Shown: one piece after another, positions 15,410-25,693 of the stretch
Position numbering within the stretch: the stretch's first letter is position 1
How the letters are laid out: each line of letters opens with the position of its first letter
Assembly (NCBI RefSeq): GCF_030548205.1
Contig: NZ_JAUORV010000025.1
Location: forward strand, 1-37,875
Direction: 5' to 3'
Origin: Aliiglaciecola sp. 3_MG-2023
Lineage (GTDB): Bacteria > Pseudomonadota > Gammaproteobacteria > Enterobacterales > Alteromonadaceae
Length of the DNA: 37,875 bases
Notes under the pieces: model-generated
Told to the model about the DNA's origin: nothing
What the model saw: only the letters and a program-made list of their open reading frames with translations
Database searches by the model: none
Program-made: the position numbers and the translations under genes

Positions 15410-16507
15410 CTAGCCCCTGCCCATTGCGGCTCTTAACCTCACTCCGATGGGACGCCCTTTTATCACTAAAGTTACGCCAATCAGCAACACCACTGCATGC
15501 ACCCACCACAATCCAAATGCCGGCGGAATTTTACCATCTTCTAACACTTTTCGACCGGCCATCAACAACATAAAGTAGCCTAGATAGAGTAATAATGCTG
15601 GAAACATTTTACCAAAGCGTCCTTGTCTTGGATCAACTGAACTTAAGGGAACTGCAATTAGAATGAGGAACGGAAGTGACAGGGGAATCGCAATCCGCCA
15701 CTGTAATTCCGCAATGGCCTCGATACTGTCATCATCCAAAAGATCCATGGTTGGAATCGCCGTCATTTTGCGACGTTTTTGTTCGGCCTCACGCTCTGAA
15801 ATTTCTATTTGATACTGATCGAATTCAACCACACGGTAATCCATCTGCCCTCGATTACCTTCATATTGAACTCCTTGCTGCAAAATTAATTGCTGAGATC
15901 CCTCGGCATCCAAACTCACCTGCCCTTTCTGTGAATAGACAATATGAACCCCTTGTTCACCCCGTTTATCATGCTGGGCTAAAAATACCTTGTTCAACGT
16001 TGCATTATCTGAATCAATATTGTGTACAAATATTACCGCCTTGCGATTAGCTGTTTCTTGAAAGCGCCCCGCTATTAACGCCGTCAAACCACTTTCAGCA
16101 CCTGCTTTTTCTTGCAACTGGTATTCACTTTCAACGGACAAAGGAGCCAACCACAACGTCAAAGTGGCAGTCACCATCATCATAAATACCGACAATACCA
16201 GCATCACTCGGGTGATATACCATTCGCTGATACCACAAGCTCGCATCACAGACATTTCGCTGTCTACATACATGCGTCCATGGGCTAACATCACTCCGAG
16301 GAATAAGCTTAAGGGTAAGATTAAAGAGGCCAGATAAGGCGTGCTAAGAGCTAAAAAGCCCAGCACTAAACTAGCGGGAATTTCGCCGTCTGAGGCGTCT
16401 GCCAACACCTGCACGAAATTACGTGTCAGGAAAATGGCCATAATAATAAGAAACACGGCCAGTTGTGACTTTACGGTTTCTTTAAGTAAATAGCGGAATA
16501 TCAGCAC
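15410..16507 (-). CDS. lptF: LPS export permease LptF
   Basis: A 365-residue partner of LptG in the lipopolysaccharide exporter. It starts at GTG and reads LIFRYLLKETVKSQLAVF, the family N-terminus. The segment LILPLSLFLGVMLAHGRMYVDSEMSVMRACG matches the conserved coupling region of LptF. A periplasmic domain (about 125-270) and C-terminal membrane segments with VDPRQGRFGKMFPALLLY follow. It is divergent from pepA across about 240 bases, the standard order in gammaproteobacteria. Confidence 0.96.
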   Translation of the reverse strand: MLIFRYLLKETVKSQLAVFLIIMAIFLTRNFVQVLADASDGEIPASLVLGFLALSTPYLASLILPLSLFLGVMLAHGRMYVDSEMSVMRACGISEWYITRVMLVLSVFMMMVTATLTLWLAPLSVESEYQLQEKAGAESGLTALIAGRFQETANRKAVIFVHNIDSDNATLNKVFLAQHDKRGEQGVHIVYSQKGQVSLDAEGSQQLILQQGVQYEGNRGQMDYRVVEFDQYQIEISEREAEQKRRKMTAIPTMDLLDDDSIEAIAELQWRIAIPLSLPFLILIAVPLSSVDPRQGRFGKMFPALLLYLGYFMLLMAGRKVLEDGKIPPAFGLWWVHAVVLLIGVTLVIKGRPIGVRLRAAMGRG

Positions 16508-16750
16508 TTTTTGTCCAAGGTAAAAGTCGCTTTTTTAGTGGCATGATGCGAATTTTTAAGTAAACTTAGTGTTTTGACAAGTTTAATGTATGAATGACTT
16601 TAAATAAAGCCACTCTTAGACTTGAATTTCTTCGACTCTGCCAGGCAATAGTAAAAAGGCGGTCAATCTTGAAAATATAATGCTAACTGATAGCAGCTAG
16701 TGGTTTGAATAGCGACCTATCAGTTACTACGATTATAATGAGGAATTAGG

Positions 16751-18256
16751 ATGGAATTTAGCGTAAAAAGCGGTAGCCCTGAAAAGCAACGCAGCGCTTG
16801 TATAGTCGTCGGTGTATTTGAACCTCGACGTTTAACCTCAGTAGCAGAACAATTAGACGAAATTAGTGAAGGTTATATTAGTAACCTGTTACGCCGGGGT
16901 GATTTAGAAGGTAAAGCTGGACAAATGCTACTTCTGCATCATGTACCCAATATTCTAAGTGAGCGTGTTTTATTAGTTGGTTGCGGTAAAGAACGTGAAT
17001 TAGACGAGCGTCAGTATAAGCAAATTATTGATAAAACTATCAAAACATTGAACGAAACCGGTTCTATGGAGGCGGTTTGTTTCTTAAGTGAACTCCATGT
17101 AAAAGGGCGCGACGTTTATTGGAAAGTTCGACAAGCAGTCGAAACCACCCAAGACTCTCTTTATACCTTCTTGCAACTAAAAACCAAGAAAGGTGAACCT
17201 CGCCGTCCTCTACGTAAAATGGTTTTCAACGTGCCCACTCGGCGCGAATTACCCGTAGGCGAACGTGCAGTTGAGCATGGTTTAGCTATATCGGCAGGCA
17301 TGAAAACCACCCGAGATGTTGCTAATATGCCGCCGAATATTTGTAACCCTGCTTACCTTTTAGAGCAGGCAAAAATATTAGAAAACGAATTTGACAGCCT
17401 AACCATTGAATCGGTTAATGAAGCGCAAATGGCAGAGTTAGAAATGAACTCCTACCTTGCTGTGGGCCGCGGTTCAGTAAACGAATCCATCATGACTATT
17501 ATTCATCATAATGGTGGACCTAAAGATCAAGCCCCCGTTGTTTTAGTGGGTAAAGGGCTAACTTTTGATTCAGGTGGTATTTCCATTAAGCCAGGCGAAG
17601 GCATGGACGAAATGAAATATGACATGGGGGGCGCTGCCGGTGTTTTAGGTACGATGCATGCCATTGCAGCATTGAATATCCCATTGAATGTCATTGGTGT
17701 ATTGGCAGGCTGTGAAAACATGCCAGATGCCAACGCCTATCGTCCTGGTGACATCTTAACCACCATGTCAGGTCAAACGGTAGAAGTACTTAACACAGAC
17801 GCAGAAGGTCGTTTAGTGTTATGCGATGCATTAACCTATGTAGAAAGATTTGATCCCGAGTTAGTGGTTGATATGGCTACCTTAACAGGTGCATGTATAG
17901 TCGCATTAGGTGCCCATGCATCTGCAGTGCTGAGTAATCACAATCCCCTAGCTCACGAATTAATTAATGCCTCAGAGCAAAGTGGTGACAAAGCATGGCG
18001 TTTGCCACTTTGGGATGAGTATCAATCACAACTAGACAGCCCTTTTGCAGATATGACCAACTTAGGTGGGCGTGCAGCAGGCACCATTACTGCGGCCTGC
18101 TTCTTGTCTCGTTTTACCAAGAAATATAATTGGGCACACATGGATATTGCTGGTACGGCTTGGCGCAGCGGCAAAAACAAAGGTGCAACGGGTAGACCTG
18201 TCCCTATGATGACCCAATTTCTAATGAACCGCGCAGGATTGGAAACTGAAGAGTAA
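16751..18256 (+). CDS. pepA: Leucyl aminopeptidase PepA
   Basis: A 501-residue cytosolic M17 aminopeptidase, hexameric in the family, which removes N-terminal leucine and other residues; in E. coli it also binds DNA in Xer recombination and carAB control. The two-metal site is complete: Lys268, Asp273, Asp291, and Asp350/Glu352 in the signature [10 protein letters not shown], with catalytic Lys280 and Arg354. Numbering runs two behind E. coli. GAGG precedes the ATG. It heads the pepA-holC-valS operon; a TTGACA box lies at 16574-16579, but I see no good -10 for it. Confidence 0.97.
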   Translation: MEFSVKSGSPEKQRSACIVVGVFEPRRLTSVAEQLDEISEGYISNLLRRGDLEGKAGQMLLLHHVPNILSERVLLVGCGKERELDERQYKQIIDKTIKTLNETGSMEAVCFLSELHVKGRDVYWKVRQAVETTQDSLYTFLQLKTKKGEPRRPLRKMVFNVPTRRELPVGERAVEHGLAISAGMKTTRDVANMPPNICNPAYLLEQAKILENEFDSLTIESVNEAQMAELEMNSYLAVGRGSVNESIMTIIHHNGGPKDQAPVVLVGKGLTFDSGGISIKPGEGMDEMKYDMGGAAGVLGTMHAIAALNIPLNVIGVLAGCENMPDANAYRPGDILTTMSGQTVEVLNTDAEGRLVLCDALTYVERFDPELVVDMATLTGACIVALGAHASAVLSNHNPLAHELINASEQSGDKAWRLPLWDEYQSQLDSPFADMTNLGGRAAGTITAACFLSRFTKKYNWAHMDIAGTAWRSGKNKGATGRPVPMMTQFLMNRAGLETEE

Positions 18257-18714
18257 TGACTGATGTTACTTTTTACATGCTAGAAAAAGCTGATGAAGAG
18301 CATCCTGCACACTGGTTAACCGCTTGCGAGTTAGCCACTAAAAGCTATCGCAATAAACGCCGCTGCTTAGTTATCTGCGAGGATAAAAAAGCGGCAGAGG
18401 CATTTGACGAGTTGCTTTGGCAACAGCCTCTGGACGCTTTCGTTCCTCATAATTTAAGTGGCGAAGGACCTAATGGCGGCGCGCCTGTGGAAATATGCTG
18501 GCAAGTGGATAATACCGTCAACAGGCCTGTGGTAATTAACCTTGGAAACAAAGTGCCAAGCAATACCCAAGGCTGTAAACAAATTTTCGATTTTGTTCCG
18601 ACAGAAGAAACCGCTAAACAGCAGGCTCGAGAAAGATATAAACAATACCGCGCGGCAGGTTTTAATATGCACAACCTGCCCGCGAGTAGCATTAATGAGA
18701 ATCAACATGGATAA
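18256..18714 (+). CDS. holC: DNA polymerase III chi subunit
   Basis: A 152-residue chi subunit, which connects the clamp loader (through psi) to single-stranded DNA-binding protein. The N-terminus ([28 protein letters not shown]) and the motifs [14 protein letters not shown] and PVVINLGN are typical. The start ATG shares a base with the pepA stop (TAATG), and the gene end overlaps valS by eight bases, so all three are coupled. The conserved order pepA-holC-valS supports the call. Confidence 0.94.
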   Translation: MTDVTFYMLEKADEEHPAHWLTACELATKSYRNKRRCLVICEDKKAAEAFDELLWQQPLDAFVPHNLSGEGPNGGAPVEICWQVDNTVNRPVVINLGNKVPSNTQGCKQIFDFVPTEETAKQQARERYKQYRAAGFNMHNLPASSINENQHG

Positions 18715-21472
18715 GACTTTTAGTCCACAAAATATCGAACAAGCCCGTTACCAACTCTGGGAACAAAAAGGCTACTTTAAAGCCAGCGGAAAAGGGGATC
18801 CTTACTGCATTTTGTTACCGCCCCCCAATGTCACAGGTAACCTACACATGGGGCATGCTTTTCAACATACAATAATGGATTCATTAATTCGTTATCACCG
18901 CATGAAAGGCGACAACACCCTTTGGCAGTGCGGAACTGACCACGCCGGTATTGCAACGCAAATGGTTGTAGAGCGTCAATTAAATGCCCAAGGTAAAACT
19001 CGCCACGATTTAGGCCGCGAAGCTTTCGTCGATAAAATCTGGGATTGGAAAGAAGAATCTGGCGGTAACATTACACAACAAATGCGTCGTTTAGGCACTT
19101 CTCCTGATTGGGAAAGAGAAGCCTTTACCATGAACCCAGACCTATCTGAAGCCGTGCAAGAGGTATTCGTTAAATTGCATGAAGAAGGTCTTATTTATCG
19201 TGGCAAACGTTTAGTTAACTGGGATCCGGTATTGCACACTGCCGTATCTGATCTTGAGGTGCTAAACGAAGAAGAAGATGGCTTTATGTGGCATATGCGT
19301 TACCCACTTACAGATGGTAGTGGCGAACTCATAGTGGCAACAACCCGGCCTGAAACTATGCTTGGTGACACTGCCGTTGCAGTCCACCCAGATGACGAAC
19401 GTTATCAAAGCTTTATTGGTAAAAGTATCACATTACCCTTAACTGGACGCGAAATTCCTGTCATTAGTGACGATTACGTAGATCCTGAGTTTGGTACTGG
19501 ATGTGTCAAAATTACTCCAGCCCACGATTTCAACGATTATGAAATGGGTAAACGTCATGATCTTGAAATGATAAACATTTTCACTGCTGACGCAAAAGTC
19601 AATGAATTAGCGCCTGAGCAATATCAAGGCTTGGATCGTTTTGAAGCGCGCAAACAAATTGTTGCCGACTTAGAAGCCGACAATCAATTAGTCAAAGTTG
19701 AAAACCATAAACTGAAAGTCCCTAGAGGCGATCGTACCGGTGCGGTAATTGAACCTTACTTAACCGACCAATGGTACGTTGCCGTTGAATCCCTTGCTAA
19801 ACCCGCCATTGAAGCGGTGGAAAGTGGCGAAATTAAATTTGTTCCAGAGAATTGGAACAAAACCTATTACCAATGGATGTATAACATCCAAGATTGGTGT
19901 ATCTCACGCCAGCTTTGGTGGGGACATAGAATTCCAGCATGGTATGACGACAAAGGCGGAATTTACGTAGGTCGTAACGAAGCTGAAGTTCGAGAAAAAC
20001 ATAACATCGGTTCTGATGTTAACTTACGTCAAGACGAAGACGTATTGGATACTTGGTTTTCATCTGCCCTTTGGCCATTTGCCACTATGGGTTGGCCAAA
20101 AGAAACACCAGAATTAGAAACCTTTGTGCCAAGTTCAGTATTGGTAACCGGGTTCGACATTATATTCTTCTGGGTTGCCAGAATGATTATGATGACGAAA
20201 AAATTCACAGGTAAAATTCCCTTTAAAGAAATCTATATCACCGGGCTTATTCGCGATGAGCAAGGGGATAAAATGTCTAAATCCAAAGGCAACGTACTTG
20301 ACCCAATCGATTTGATTGATGGGATTACTTTGGATGCATTGTTAGAAAAACGCACTGCAGGCATGATGCAGCCGCAAAAAGCCAAAGCCATAACCAAGCG
20401 CACCACTAAACAGTTCCCCGAGGGGATCAATGCCTATGGTACGGATGCATTACGTTTCACTTTTGCAGCGATGGCATCCACCAGCAGAGATATTAACTTT
20501 GATATGGGCAGGGTCGAAGGATACCGCAACTTCTGCAACAAGTTGTGGAACGCTTCTCGTTTTGTATTGATGAACACCGAAGAGCAAGATACCGGTATCA
20601 ATGGCGGCGAACTGGAATTAAGTCTTGCCGACAAATGGATTTGGGCTCGCTTCCAGCAAACCCTGAGTGAGTTTGAATCTGCGATTAAAGATTATCGATT
20701 TGATATTGCCGCTCAGGCTGTGTACGAGTTCACCTGGAATCAATTTTGTGATTGGTACTTGGAGCTGTCTAAACCCGTTCTTAATGCTGAAACCAGCACC
20801 GATGCGCAAAAACGTGGTACCCGACATACCCTAATCAATGTGCTCGAAAGTCTATTGCGTTTAATGCACCCTATTATGCCATTTATAACAGATGAAATTT
20901 GGTTAAGAGTCGCGCCATTGTGCGGCCTTGAAGGCGATAGCATTATGGAAAGACCATTTCCAGAATTAGATGGGACTCGTCAAAATGAAGCTGTACTGGC
21001 TGATATAGAGTGGGTGAAAAGCTTTATTGTGGGTATCCGTAACATCCGTGGTGAAATGGATATCTCTCCTAATAAGCCGTTGAACGTGCTGTTAAAAAAT
21101 GTCAGTGATAACGATCAATCTCGCTTAGACTTGAGTCAAAGTTTCTTAGCTAAAATGGCCAAACTTGACAGCATTACACAGTTAGAAGAGGGTGACAAAG
21201 GTCCAGCTTCTGCGACCGCCCTTGTGGGTGAAATGGAAATTCTTATTCCCATGGCAGGTCTCATCGATAAAGACGCCGAGCTATCACGAATAGCAAAAGC
21301 TTTAGATAAAATCGAAAAAGACTTTGCGCGCACCCAAGGCAAGCTTAATAATGAAAAATTTGTGAGTAATGCCCCTGAAGCGGTAATTAATAAAGAAAAG
21401 GCGAAGTTGGAAGACTTCCAGATGCAAATCAATAAACTCAACGAACAGCGAGAAACTATTCAAGCACTTTGA
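18707..21472 (+). CDS. valS: Valyl-tRNA synthetase
   Basis: A 921-residue class I synthetase that charges tRNA-Val and hydrolyses mischarged Thr-tRNA. The HIGH motif appears as HMGH at 47-50 after PPPNVTGN, and KMSKS at 522-526. The editing (CP1) domain carries [19 protein letters not shown]-terminal coiled coil (about 855-921) is typical of ValS. The ATG at 18707 gives the family N-terminus MDKTFSP; the frame is open much further upstream inside holC but is not conserved-looking there. Length is close to E. coli ValS. A strong terminator follows. Confidence 0.98.
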   Translation: MDKTFSPQNIEQARYQLWEQKGYFKASGKGDPYCILLPPPNVTGNLHMGHAFQHTIMDSLIRYHRMKGDNTLWQCGTDHAGIATQMVVERQLNAQGKTRHDLGREAFVDKIWDWKEESGGNITQQMRRLGTSPDWEREAFTMNPDLSEAVQEVFVKLHEEGLIYRGKRLVNWDPVLHTAVSDLEVLNEEEDGFMWHMRYPLTDGSGELIVATTRPETMLGDTAVAVHPDDERYQSFIGKSITLPLTGREIPVISDDYVDPEFGTGCVKITPAHDFNDYEMGKRHDLEMINIFTADAKVNELAPEQYQGLDRFEARKQIVADLEADNQLVKVENHKLKVPRGDRTGAVIEPYLTDQWYVAVESLAKPAIEAVESGEIKFVPENWNKTYYQWMYNIQDWCISRQLWWGHRIPAWYDDKGGIYVGRNEAEVREKHNIGSDVNLRQDEDVLDTWFSSALWPFATMGWPKETPELETFVPSSVLVTGFDIIFFWVARMIMMTKKFTGKIPFKEIYITGLIRDEQGDKMSKSKGNVLDPIDLIDGITLDALLEKRTAGMMQPQKAKAITKRTTKQFPEGINAYGTDALRFTFAAMASTSRDINFDMGRVEGYRNFCNKLWNASRFVLMNTEEQDTGINGGELELSLADKWIWARFQQTLSEFESAIKDYRFDIAAQAVYEFTWNQFCDWYLELSKPVLNAETSTDAQKRGTRHTLINVLESLLRLMHPIMPFITDEIWLRVAPLCGLEGDSIMERPFPELDGTRQNEAVLADIEWVKSFIVGIRNIRGEMDISPNKPLNVLLKNVSDNDQSRLDLSQSFLAKMAKLDSITQLEEGDKGPASATALVGEMEILIPMAGLIDKDAELSRIAKALDKIEKDFARTQGKLNNEKFVSNAPEAVINKEKAKLEDFQMQINKLNEQRETIQAL

Positions 21473-21511
21473 GTTTAGTCTTTTTCTAAATAAAAACTCT
21501 ATCTGTAGTCT

Positions 21512-21550
21512 AATGCCAGACAGTTAATAACTGACTGGCATTTTCTTTTT
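21512..21550 (+). terminator. Terminator of pepA-holC-valS
   Basis: Stem AATGCCAG/CTGGCATT encloses a second stem CAGTT/AACTG, and the structure is followed by TTCTTTTT. It lies 40 bases past the valS stop. Confidence 0.9.
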
Positions 21551-21657
21551 AGGGATATATAGTGTCTGTTAGTTAGCTGGCTAGCTATCAATATCTAAGA
21601 TGAAACTGGTTTGAATCAACCTATAGTGAGTAGTCACCATTTACATTATCTGACTCC

Positions 21658-22359
21658 CTAAACAAACATGGCCGCTAATAAACCAATTAAACCACCAAAT
21701 ACGCCTCCCCATACCACTAACCAGGTAAGATGCTGTTTAATCATTTGTTGCACCAATACTTTTACCATCGTTGGCGTAAGTTCATTTAAACGCTGCTCAA
21801 CAATTTTATTAATATTTTTTATCAGGTCGTCATTGGAATTGGATGCAGAGAGTTGTTCTTCAAGAGCAGCCATAAATGCTGGATCTTGAACAATGCCTTC
21901 AAGTGACATTTCCATTTTAGTAACAAAAGGTTGTTTGAGAGGTGCTAAGGCTTCTTCACCTCCAAACATGCCAAGCATCTGACCAAATGACGATTCTTTA
22001 ATCACCGCAACCAAAGAATCAAACGTGGGGTTTAAATCGACTTTTTTAAGCAGCGCCCCCACATGTATAGCTAAAGAAGGTTTATTGTCCGTCAAGAATC
22101 GTTGAATATTTTCGCTATTGAAAAACTGCTCCATAATCAAATTTCGAATACCTAACTTAAAATCTTCGAAGTGTTCAGGAATAACGCCAGAACCATATAA
22201 CCCTGGCACCTTTTCAAATAACATATGAACGGCAAGCCAGTTGGTTAGCGCCCCTGACAAAGCAAACAATCCCACAGTTTTCACTATGCTATTGTCTAAA
22301 CCGAAACCAACCAACACTAACAAGGCGGCCAAACCATTTGTGGCAATACTTTTATTCAA
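21658..22359 (-). CDS. DUF445 family membrane protein
   Basis: A 233-residue protein of the DUF445 family (YheB/YjiN relatives). Hydrophobic segments lie at about 8-45 and at the C-terminus (212-232). The family motif GALTNWLAVHMLFEKVPG is followed by YGSGVIPEHFEDFK. The start is TTG, because GGAG lies about seven bases before it and no ATG occurs before the conserved region. It converges with valS. The biochemical function of the family is unknown. Confidence 0.88.
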   Translation of the reverse strand: MNKSIATNGLAALLVLVGFGLDNSIVKTVGLFALSGALTNWLAVHMLFEKVPGLYGSGVIPEHFEDFKLGIRNLIMEQFFNSENIQRFLTDNKPSLAIHVGALLKKVDLNPTFDSLVAVIKESSFGQMLGMFGGEEALAPLKQPFVTKMEMSLEGIVQDPAFMAALEEQLSASNSNDDLIKNINKIVEQRLNELTPTMVKVLVQQMIKQHLTWLVVWGGVFGGLIGLLAAMFV

Positions 22360-22522
22360 ACTTAATCTCCGCTAAATACACTAGGATGAGTTAATACAAC
22401 ATTAAAAACGATGGCGAGCATGCTAGCCTAAGTCAGCCTAAATTGGCATATCAAGGAAGATATTGTTTGATTTGAAAACTTCAAGATCCTAAATTAAATT
22501 TCTTTGCCCAATTTATACACAT

Positions 22523-22545
22523 AAAAAAGGGAAGCTAGGCTTCCC
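22523..22545 (-). terminator. Terminator of the anchored surface-protein gene
   Basis: A 7-bp perfect stem GGGAAGC/GCTTCCC with a three-base loop is followed on the minus strand by six T, about 24 bases after the stop of the gene at 22569. Confidence 0.88.
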
Positions 22546-22568
22546 TCGAAAATCTTACCTCACCAAAC

Positions 22569-23333
22569 CTAACGTCTTATGAAAAATACTCTTCCCACTA
22601 GGATTGGTAGTAACAACAAGATAAGAAATCCAAAACTTCCGCCATGTTCATTCACAATAATGACTCGCGGCTCTTCGTAACTGCGACTTTCTAACGTCAG
22701 TAAACTTAAGTCAGCATCACTGTAGCCGTCAGAGATCGCGACTAAACGGTTGTCATAACTATCATAAAGCTCAATTAGTAGCTCATAATCACCAGGAGGG
22801 AAACCTGTTTGCAGATCACTTTCTATCACGTAGCTATCGGCACTTGAATCACCATTAATATAAAATAGTGAGGTGGTGTGATACTCTTCAAATACATCAC
22901 CCCTTGCCAAATATAATCGAGCATAAACCTCCGCTTCGGTATAAATAGTGTCAGCATCAAACTCAAGGGTGAATCCAGAATAATAGCCGTCTGAGTCTTC
23001 ATCTATATCTAACCAAACAGTTGCATCATATATCCAGAAGTCAGGATCATCCTCGACTATGCGCAGATCTCTATCCAACGGCCTAGTTAAAGGTGAAGCG
23101 GCTTGCCGTAATTTGTGCGCTTCTGACTTATCTACAGAGACAGACTCCATAGATTGTTTTTTCACACTCCCTGGTATACCTGTTTTGGTTACCTCTCCAA
23201 GTACCGAGCCATATTGAGACTCGGTAGAGGTCACACTAATGGCTTCCACTTCTTCCCCCTGCTCACTCAACGCAGAAAAAGAAGCAAATGAAAAAGCGAG
23301 TGAACAAAAACTAGTGATTACAAATCGGCGCAT
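22569..23333 (-). CDS. Choice-of-anchor H type surface protein with GlyGly-CTERM tail
   Basis: A 254-residue exported protein. The signal peptide runs to about 23 (FSALS). A charged linker is followed by an acidic beta domain (about 85-220) with WLDIDEDSDGYYSGFTLEFDAD and GDYELLIELYDSYDN, matching what is annotated as choice-of-anchor H. The C-terminus reads GGSFGF, a hydrophobic stretch and then RR, a GlyGly-CTERM signal: such proteins are cut by rhombosortase and exported by type II secretion. The ATG at 23333 has GGAGTCATT directly before it; the longer frame to 23372 is unsupported. Confidence 0.82.
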   Translation of the reverse strand: MRRFVITSFCSLAFSFASFSALSEQGEEVEAISVTSTESQYGSVLGEVTKTGIPGSVKKQSMESVSVDKSEAHKLRQAASPLTRPLDRDLRIVEDDPDFWIYDATVWLDIDEDSDGYYSGFTLEFDADTIYTEAEVYARLYLARGDVFEEYHTTSLFYINGDSSADSYVIESDLQTGFPPGDYELLIELYDSYDNRLVAISDGYSDADLSLLTLESRSYEEPRVIIVNEHGGSFGFLILLLLPILVGRVFFIRR

Positions 23334-23674
23334 AATGACTCCAAAAAACCTTCCTGTTAATTTGAGCACCATTGTGACGTCATTAAGATGAATAAAAGCT
23401 GAAGGAATACTTAACTATAGATGGTTAACGGCAATAATTTCCGGTTCCAATTGTATTAACCTCATTTTAGTTAGCCTCATTCTTAATATAGGTAAGTGAA
23501 ATGAAAAAAGGAGGATTTTGCAATGGTAGGGAAGTCCAATACCAAATAACGAGTAGAAGACACCCATTCTGAGCCACTTTTTAAAGCCAATGCCCCCCTA
23601 AAAACCTGACTTTTATGTAAAAAAACGCGCATTCTTTTAACAAGTCCCTATAAAACGGGGGGTACAGAGGAACG

Positions 23675-23689
23675 TGTAATTTAATTACA
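23675..23689. promoter_or_regulatory. Palindrome TGTAATTTAATTACA
   Basis: A perfect 15-bp palindrome about 245 bases before the DUF3718 gene. The core AATTTAATTACAAT recurs at 23854-23867. It could be a repressor or activator site for this gene; the regulator is unknown. Confidence 0.35.
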
Positions 23690-23871
23690 ATACAACTTTC
23701 ATATAAAAACACTAAAACATATATTATAAAGATATATGCAAAAAACATTTTAACTAATAAAAACAATAACCTAATGGAAAATGTGACTATTTTGGGAAGC
23801 GTGTAACACAATTTTAAATAAACCTATACAGTATAAAAACAACATTAAACTGAAATTTAATTACAATTAGT

Positions 23872-23895
23872 ATCACTGGTTAGGTAATCAGTGAT
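23872..23895 (+). other. Hairpin in the leader of the DUF3718 gene
   Basis: ATCACTG and CAGTGAT form a 7-bp stem with a ten-base loop, ending 38 bases before the start codon. It would lie in the 5' untranslated RNA if transcription starts near the AT-rich region upstream. Confidence 0.4.
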
Positions 23896-23933
23896 TCGAA
23901 ATTTGGTGTTTAATTATTTAAAAGGTGTCCATT

Positions 23934-24257
23934 ATGAAAAAGTTAGTATTAGCAACTTTGGTTGCATTATCTGTTCCGTTCACTGCTTCTGCTTCAGGTA
24001 CTTCTACTGAAAGCGTTAAATTTGTTGGTGATTTGGAATATGCATCATTTTGTAAAGCGGTAGTGAATAACGACGTTGAGTTGTTTAAAGTATCTTTAAA
24101 CCGTTTTGTTGGCGAGCTAGGTTCTTCTAGAAAGCGTGTTCTTAAGCGTATTTTAGCAGACAACAACGTTACTTGTTCTGGCCAATCTTTGATTGAATTT
24201 TCTGCAAAGCGCAATGCAACGCAAGTAGGTTCATTCATTACTGCACAGGCTGAATAG
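23934..24257 (+). CDS. DUF3718 family small secreted protein
   Basis: A 107-residue exported protein with a clear signal peptide (about 1-20, ending ASA). The mature part (ASFCKAVVNNDVELFK, then RVLKRILADNNVTCSGQSLIEFSAKRNA) fits DUF3718, a family of small periplasmic proteins common in Alteromonadales and Shewanella; two cysteines probably form a disulfide. The ATG at 23934 has AGG at the right distance; an in-frame GTG three codons earlier overlaps that site. Function unknown. A hairpin follows the gene. Confidence 0.78.
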   Translation: MKKLVLATLVALSVPFTASASGTSTESVKFVGDLEYASFCKAVVNNDVELFKVSLNRFVGELGSSRKRVLKRILADNNVTCSGQSLIEFSAKRNATQVGSFITAQAE

Positions 24258-24270
24258 TGTCGGTAAGTAG

Positions 24271-24299
24271 GCAAGCTGGAAATCAATAATCCAGCTTGC
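24271..24299 (+). terminator. Terminator-like hairpin after the DUF3718 gene
   Basis: A 9-bp perfect stem GCAAGCTGG/CCAGCTTGC with an 11-base loop starts 13 bases after the stop codon. The following T content is poor. It lies between two convergent genes. Confidence 0.6.
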
Positions 24300-24328
24300 T
24301 AAATCTTCTCCATGTTGTTCATATGATC

Positions 24329-25477
24329 TTACCCTTTTGTCAGTAACGCTGACATCCCGCGATTAAAATGCCCAAGCCAAGTTTTACAATATTGACCTTC
24401 TGCGGCTCTATTAATTTCGACCACAGCTCTTTTCTTAGGCTGCTGATTGTGACCTGTATAGGCACGACTATGAGTTATCGCATCAAAACTATCTAAAATC
24501 GCTAACAACCTTGCTCCATCACAGATATCTTGATCTTTTATACCCAACGGGTACCCACTCCCATCAATTCGCTCATGATGTTGCATTACCATTTTTCGAG
24601 CACTATTCCATTGATCTAGGTGTTCCAAAAGCCTGGAACTTTTATAAACATGAGAGCGCACCAGATTAAACTCGTTATCCGTCAACTTACCTTCTTTGTG
24701 TAAAATACTCAGTGGCATAAAAGCCATGCCAAAATCGTGTACATAACACGCGACAGCAAGTTGATCTTCCTCAATTGGGTTACCGGCAATATTGTTGATA
24801 TAAAAAGCAAGTTTGGCTATTCGATCACCACGACCTTGCCAATACATGGAACGTCTTTCTATGGGTTTCATTAATTCTCTAAAAAACAAAATATCCATTT
24901 GCTTTTCATTACTTAACCCCTTGGGAATACCGGTATTGGCAAGAGTGACAGAACGTGATGGCGTCGTTTCTCCTGCGGCCTCCTGAATGACCTCAGTAAC
25001 GCTATGATCTAATTCTGGATTGAGTAACAATACCGCTTCTGAAAGAAGTTGCTCATGGGAAGACGTATTGTGAGGGGTGATTTTAGCCACATGATTAACT
25101 AACAAACGGTACAATTCTGGATCATATTCAGCGAAGCCGTTTTCGAAACAACTTTCCACAAATATTTTCACGCGGTCCATCGTCAGAAGCACCAAATCAC
25201 TCATAGTACTGGTATATCTAATCTGATTTTTACGCAAGTAATCGAGTAAGTCTTCGACATGTTGCAATAAGGGCAACATAGGCTTAAAACTCACTAAACC
25301 TAAGTCTCCTTTGATTGTATGCACAGAACGAAATAGCGATCGCTGAAGTTCGTTATCTTCCGGACGAAGTTCTAATTCAATTAATGTTTGCTCACTGGCT
25401 TCATAGAGTTCATTAATTTCATCAAGTAGGTCATTTAAGATATCATTGTCGAGCTCTTCAGGCGTAAAGGTTTGCAT
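24329..25477 (-). CDS. Hpt-HD-GYP signalling protein
   Basis: A 382-residue fusion. The N-terminal Hpt domain (about 10-110) has the phosphotransfer motif SVHTIKGD with His53. The C-terminal HD-GYP domain (about 195-350) has HD at 247-248, HHERIDGSGYP at 300-310 and DSFDAITHSRAY, the signature of cyclic-di-GMP phosphodiesterases. The usual HDIGK motif reads HDFGM, so a conserved lysine is replaced by methionine. The fusion suggests that a phosphorelay controls c-di-GMP turnover or signalling. ATG 25477 is listed; the TTG just before it is equally well placed relative to GAGGG and remains possible. Confidence 0.88.
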   Translation of the reverse strand: MQTFTPEELDNDILNDLLDEINELYEASEQTLIELELRPEDNELQRSLFRSVHTIKGDLGLVSFKPMLPLLQHVEDLLDYLRKNQIRYTSTMSDLVLLTMDRVKIFVESCFENGFAEYDPELYRLLVNHVAKITPHNTSSHEQLLSEAVLLLNPELDHSVTEVIQEAAGETTPSRSVTLANTGIPKGLSNEKQMDILFFRELMKPIERRSMYWQGRGDRIAKLAFYINNIAGNPIEEDQLAVACYVHDFGMAFMPLSILHKEGKLTDNEFNLVRSHVYKSSRLLEHLDQWNSARKMVMQHHERIDGSGYPLGIKDQDICDGARLLAILDSFDAITHSRAYTGHNQQPKKRAVVEINRAAEGQYCKTWLGHFNRGMSALLTKG

Positions 25478-25635
25478 CAATTTGATTTCCCTCAGGTAAA
25501 ATCACAATTTTAATGATAACTGTTAGTTATCGACCATCCGTATCCTATCTGAACACGATATCACTACTTTTTGGATTTAGCACTGGGTAAAAAGCGTTAA
25601 TTTTGAGAGTACGGCAGCCCTGAATTAGCTTTAAA

Positions 25636-25664
25636 TTGGGTATTTTTCAGAAACACTGTATACT
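25636..25664 (+). promoter_or_regulatory. Candidate plsC promoter
   Basis: TTGGGT (25636-25641) and TATACT (25659-25664) are separated by 17 bases, about 30 bases before the plsC start. The -10 box is good and the -35 box weak. Confidence 0.45.
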
Positions 25665-25693
25665 CTTCGCCCATTTTTTATTTGAGAGTACAC

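Larger units (their letters stand above)
23334..23933. other. Non-coding AT-rich region before the DUF3718 gene
   Basis: 600 bases without a convincing gene. It contains a perfect 7-1-7 palindrome (23675-23689), a partial second copy of that sequence (AATTTAATTACAAT at 23854-23867) and a hairpin at 23872-23895 directly upstream of the DUF3718 gene. A minus-strand open frame at 23581-23811 is low-complexity and has no ribosome site. Confidence 0.5.

Noticed and set aside
23581-23811. Minus-strand open frame of 76 codons
   Set aside because: Low-complexity Phe/Ile/Tyr/Leu sequence typical of AT-rich non-coding DNA, without a ribosome site.
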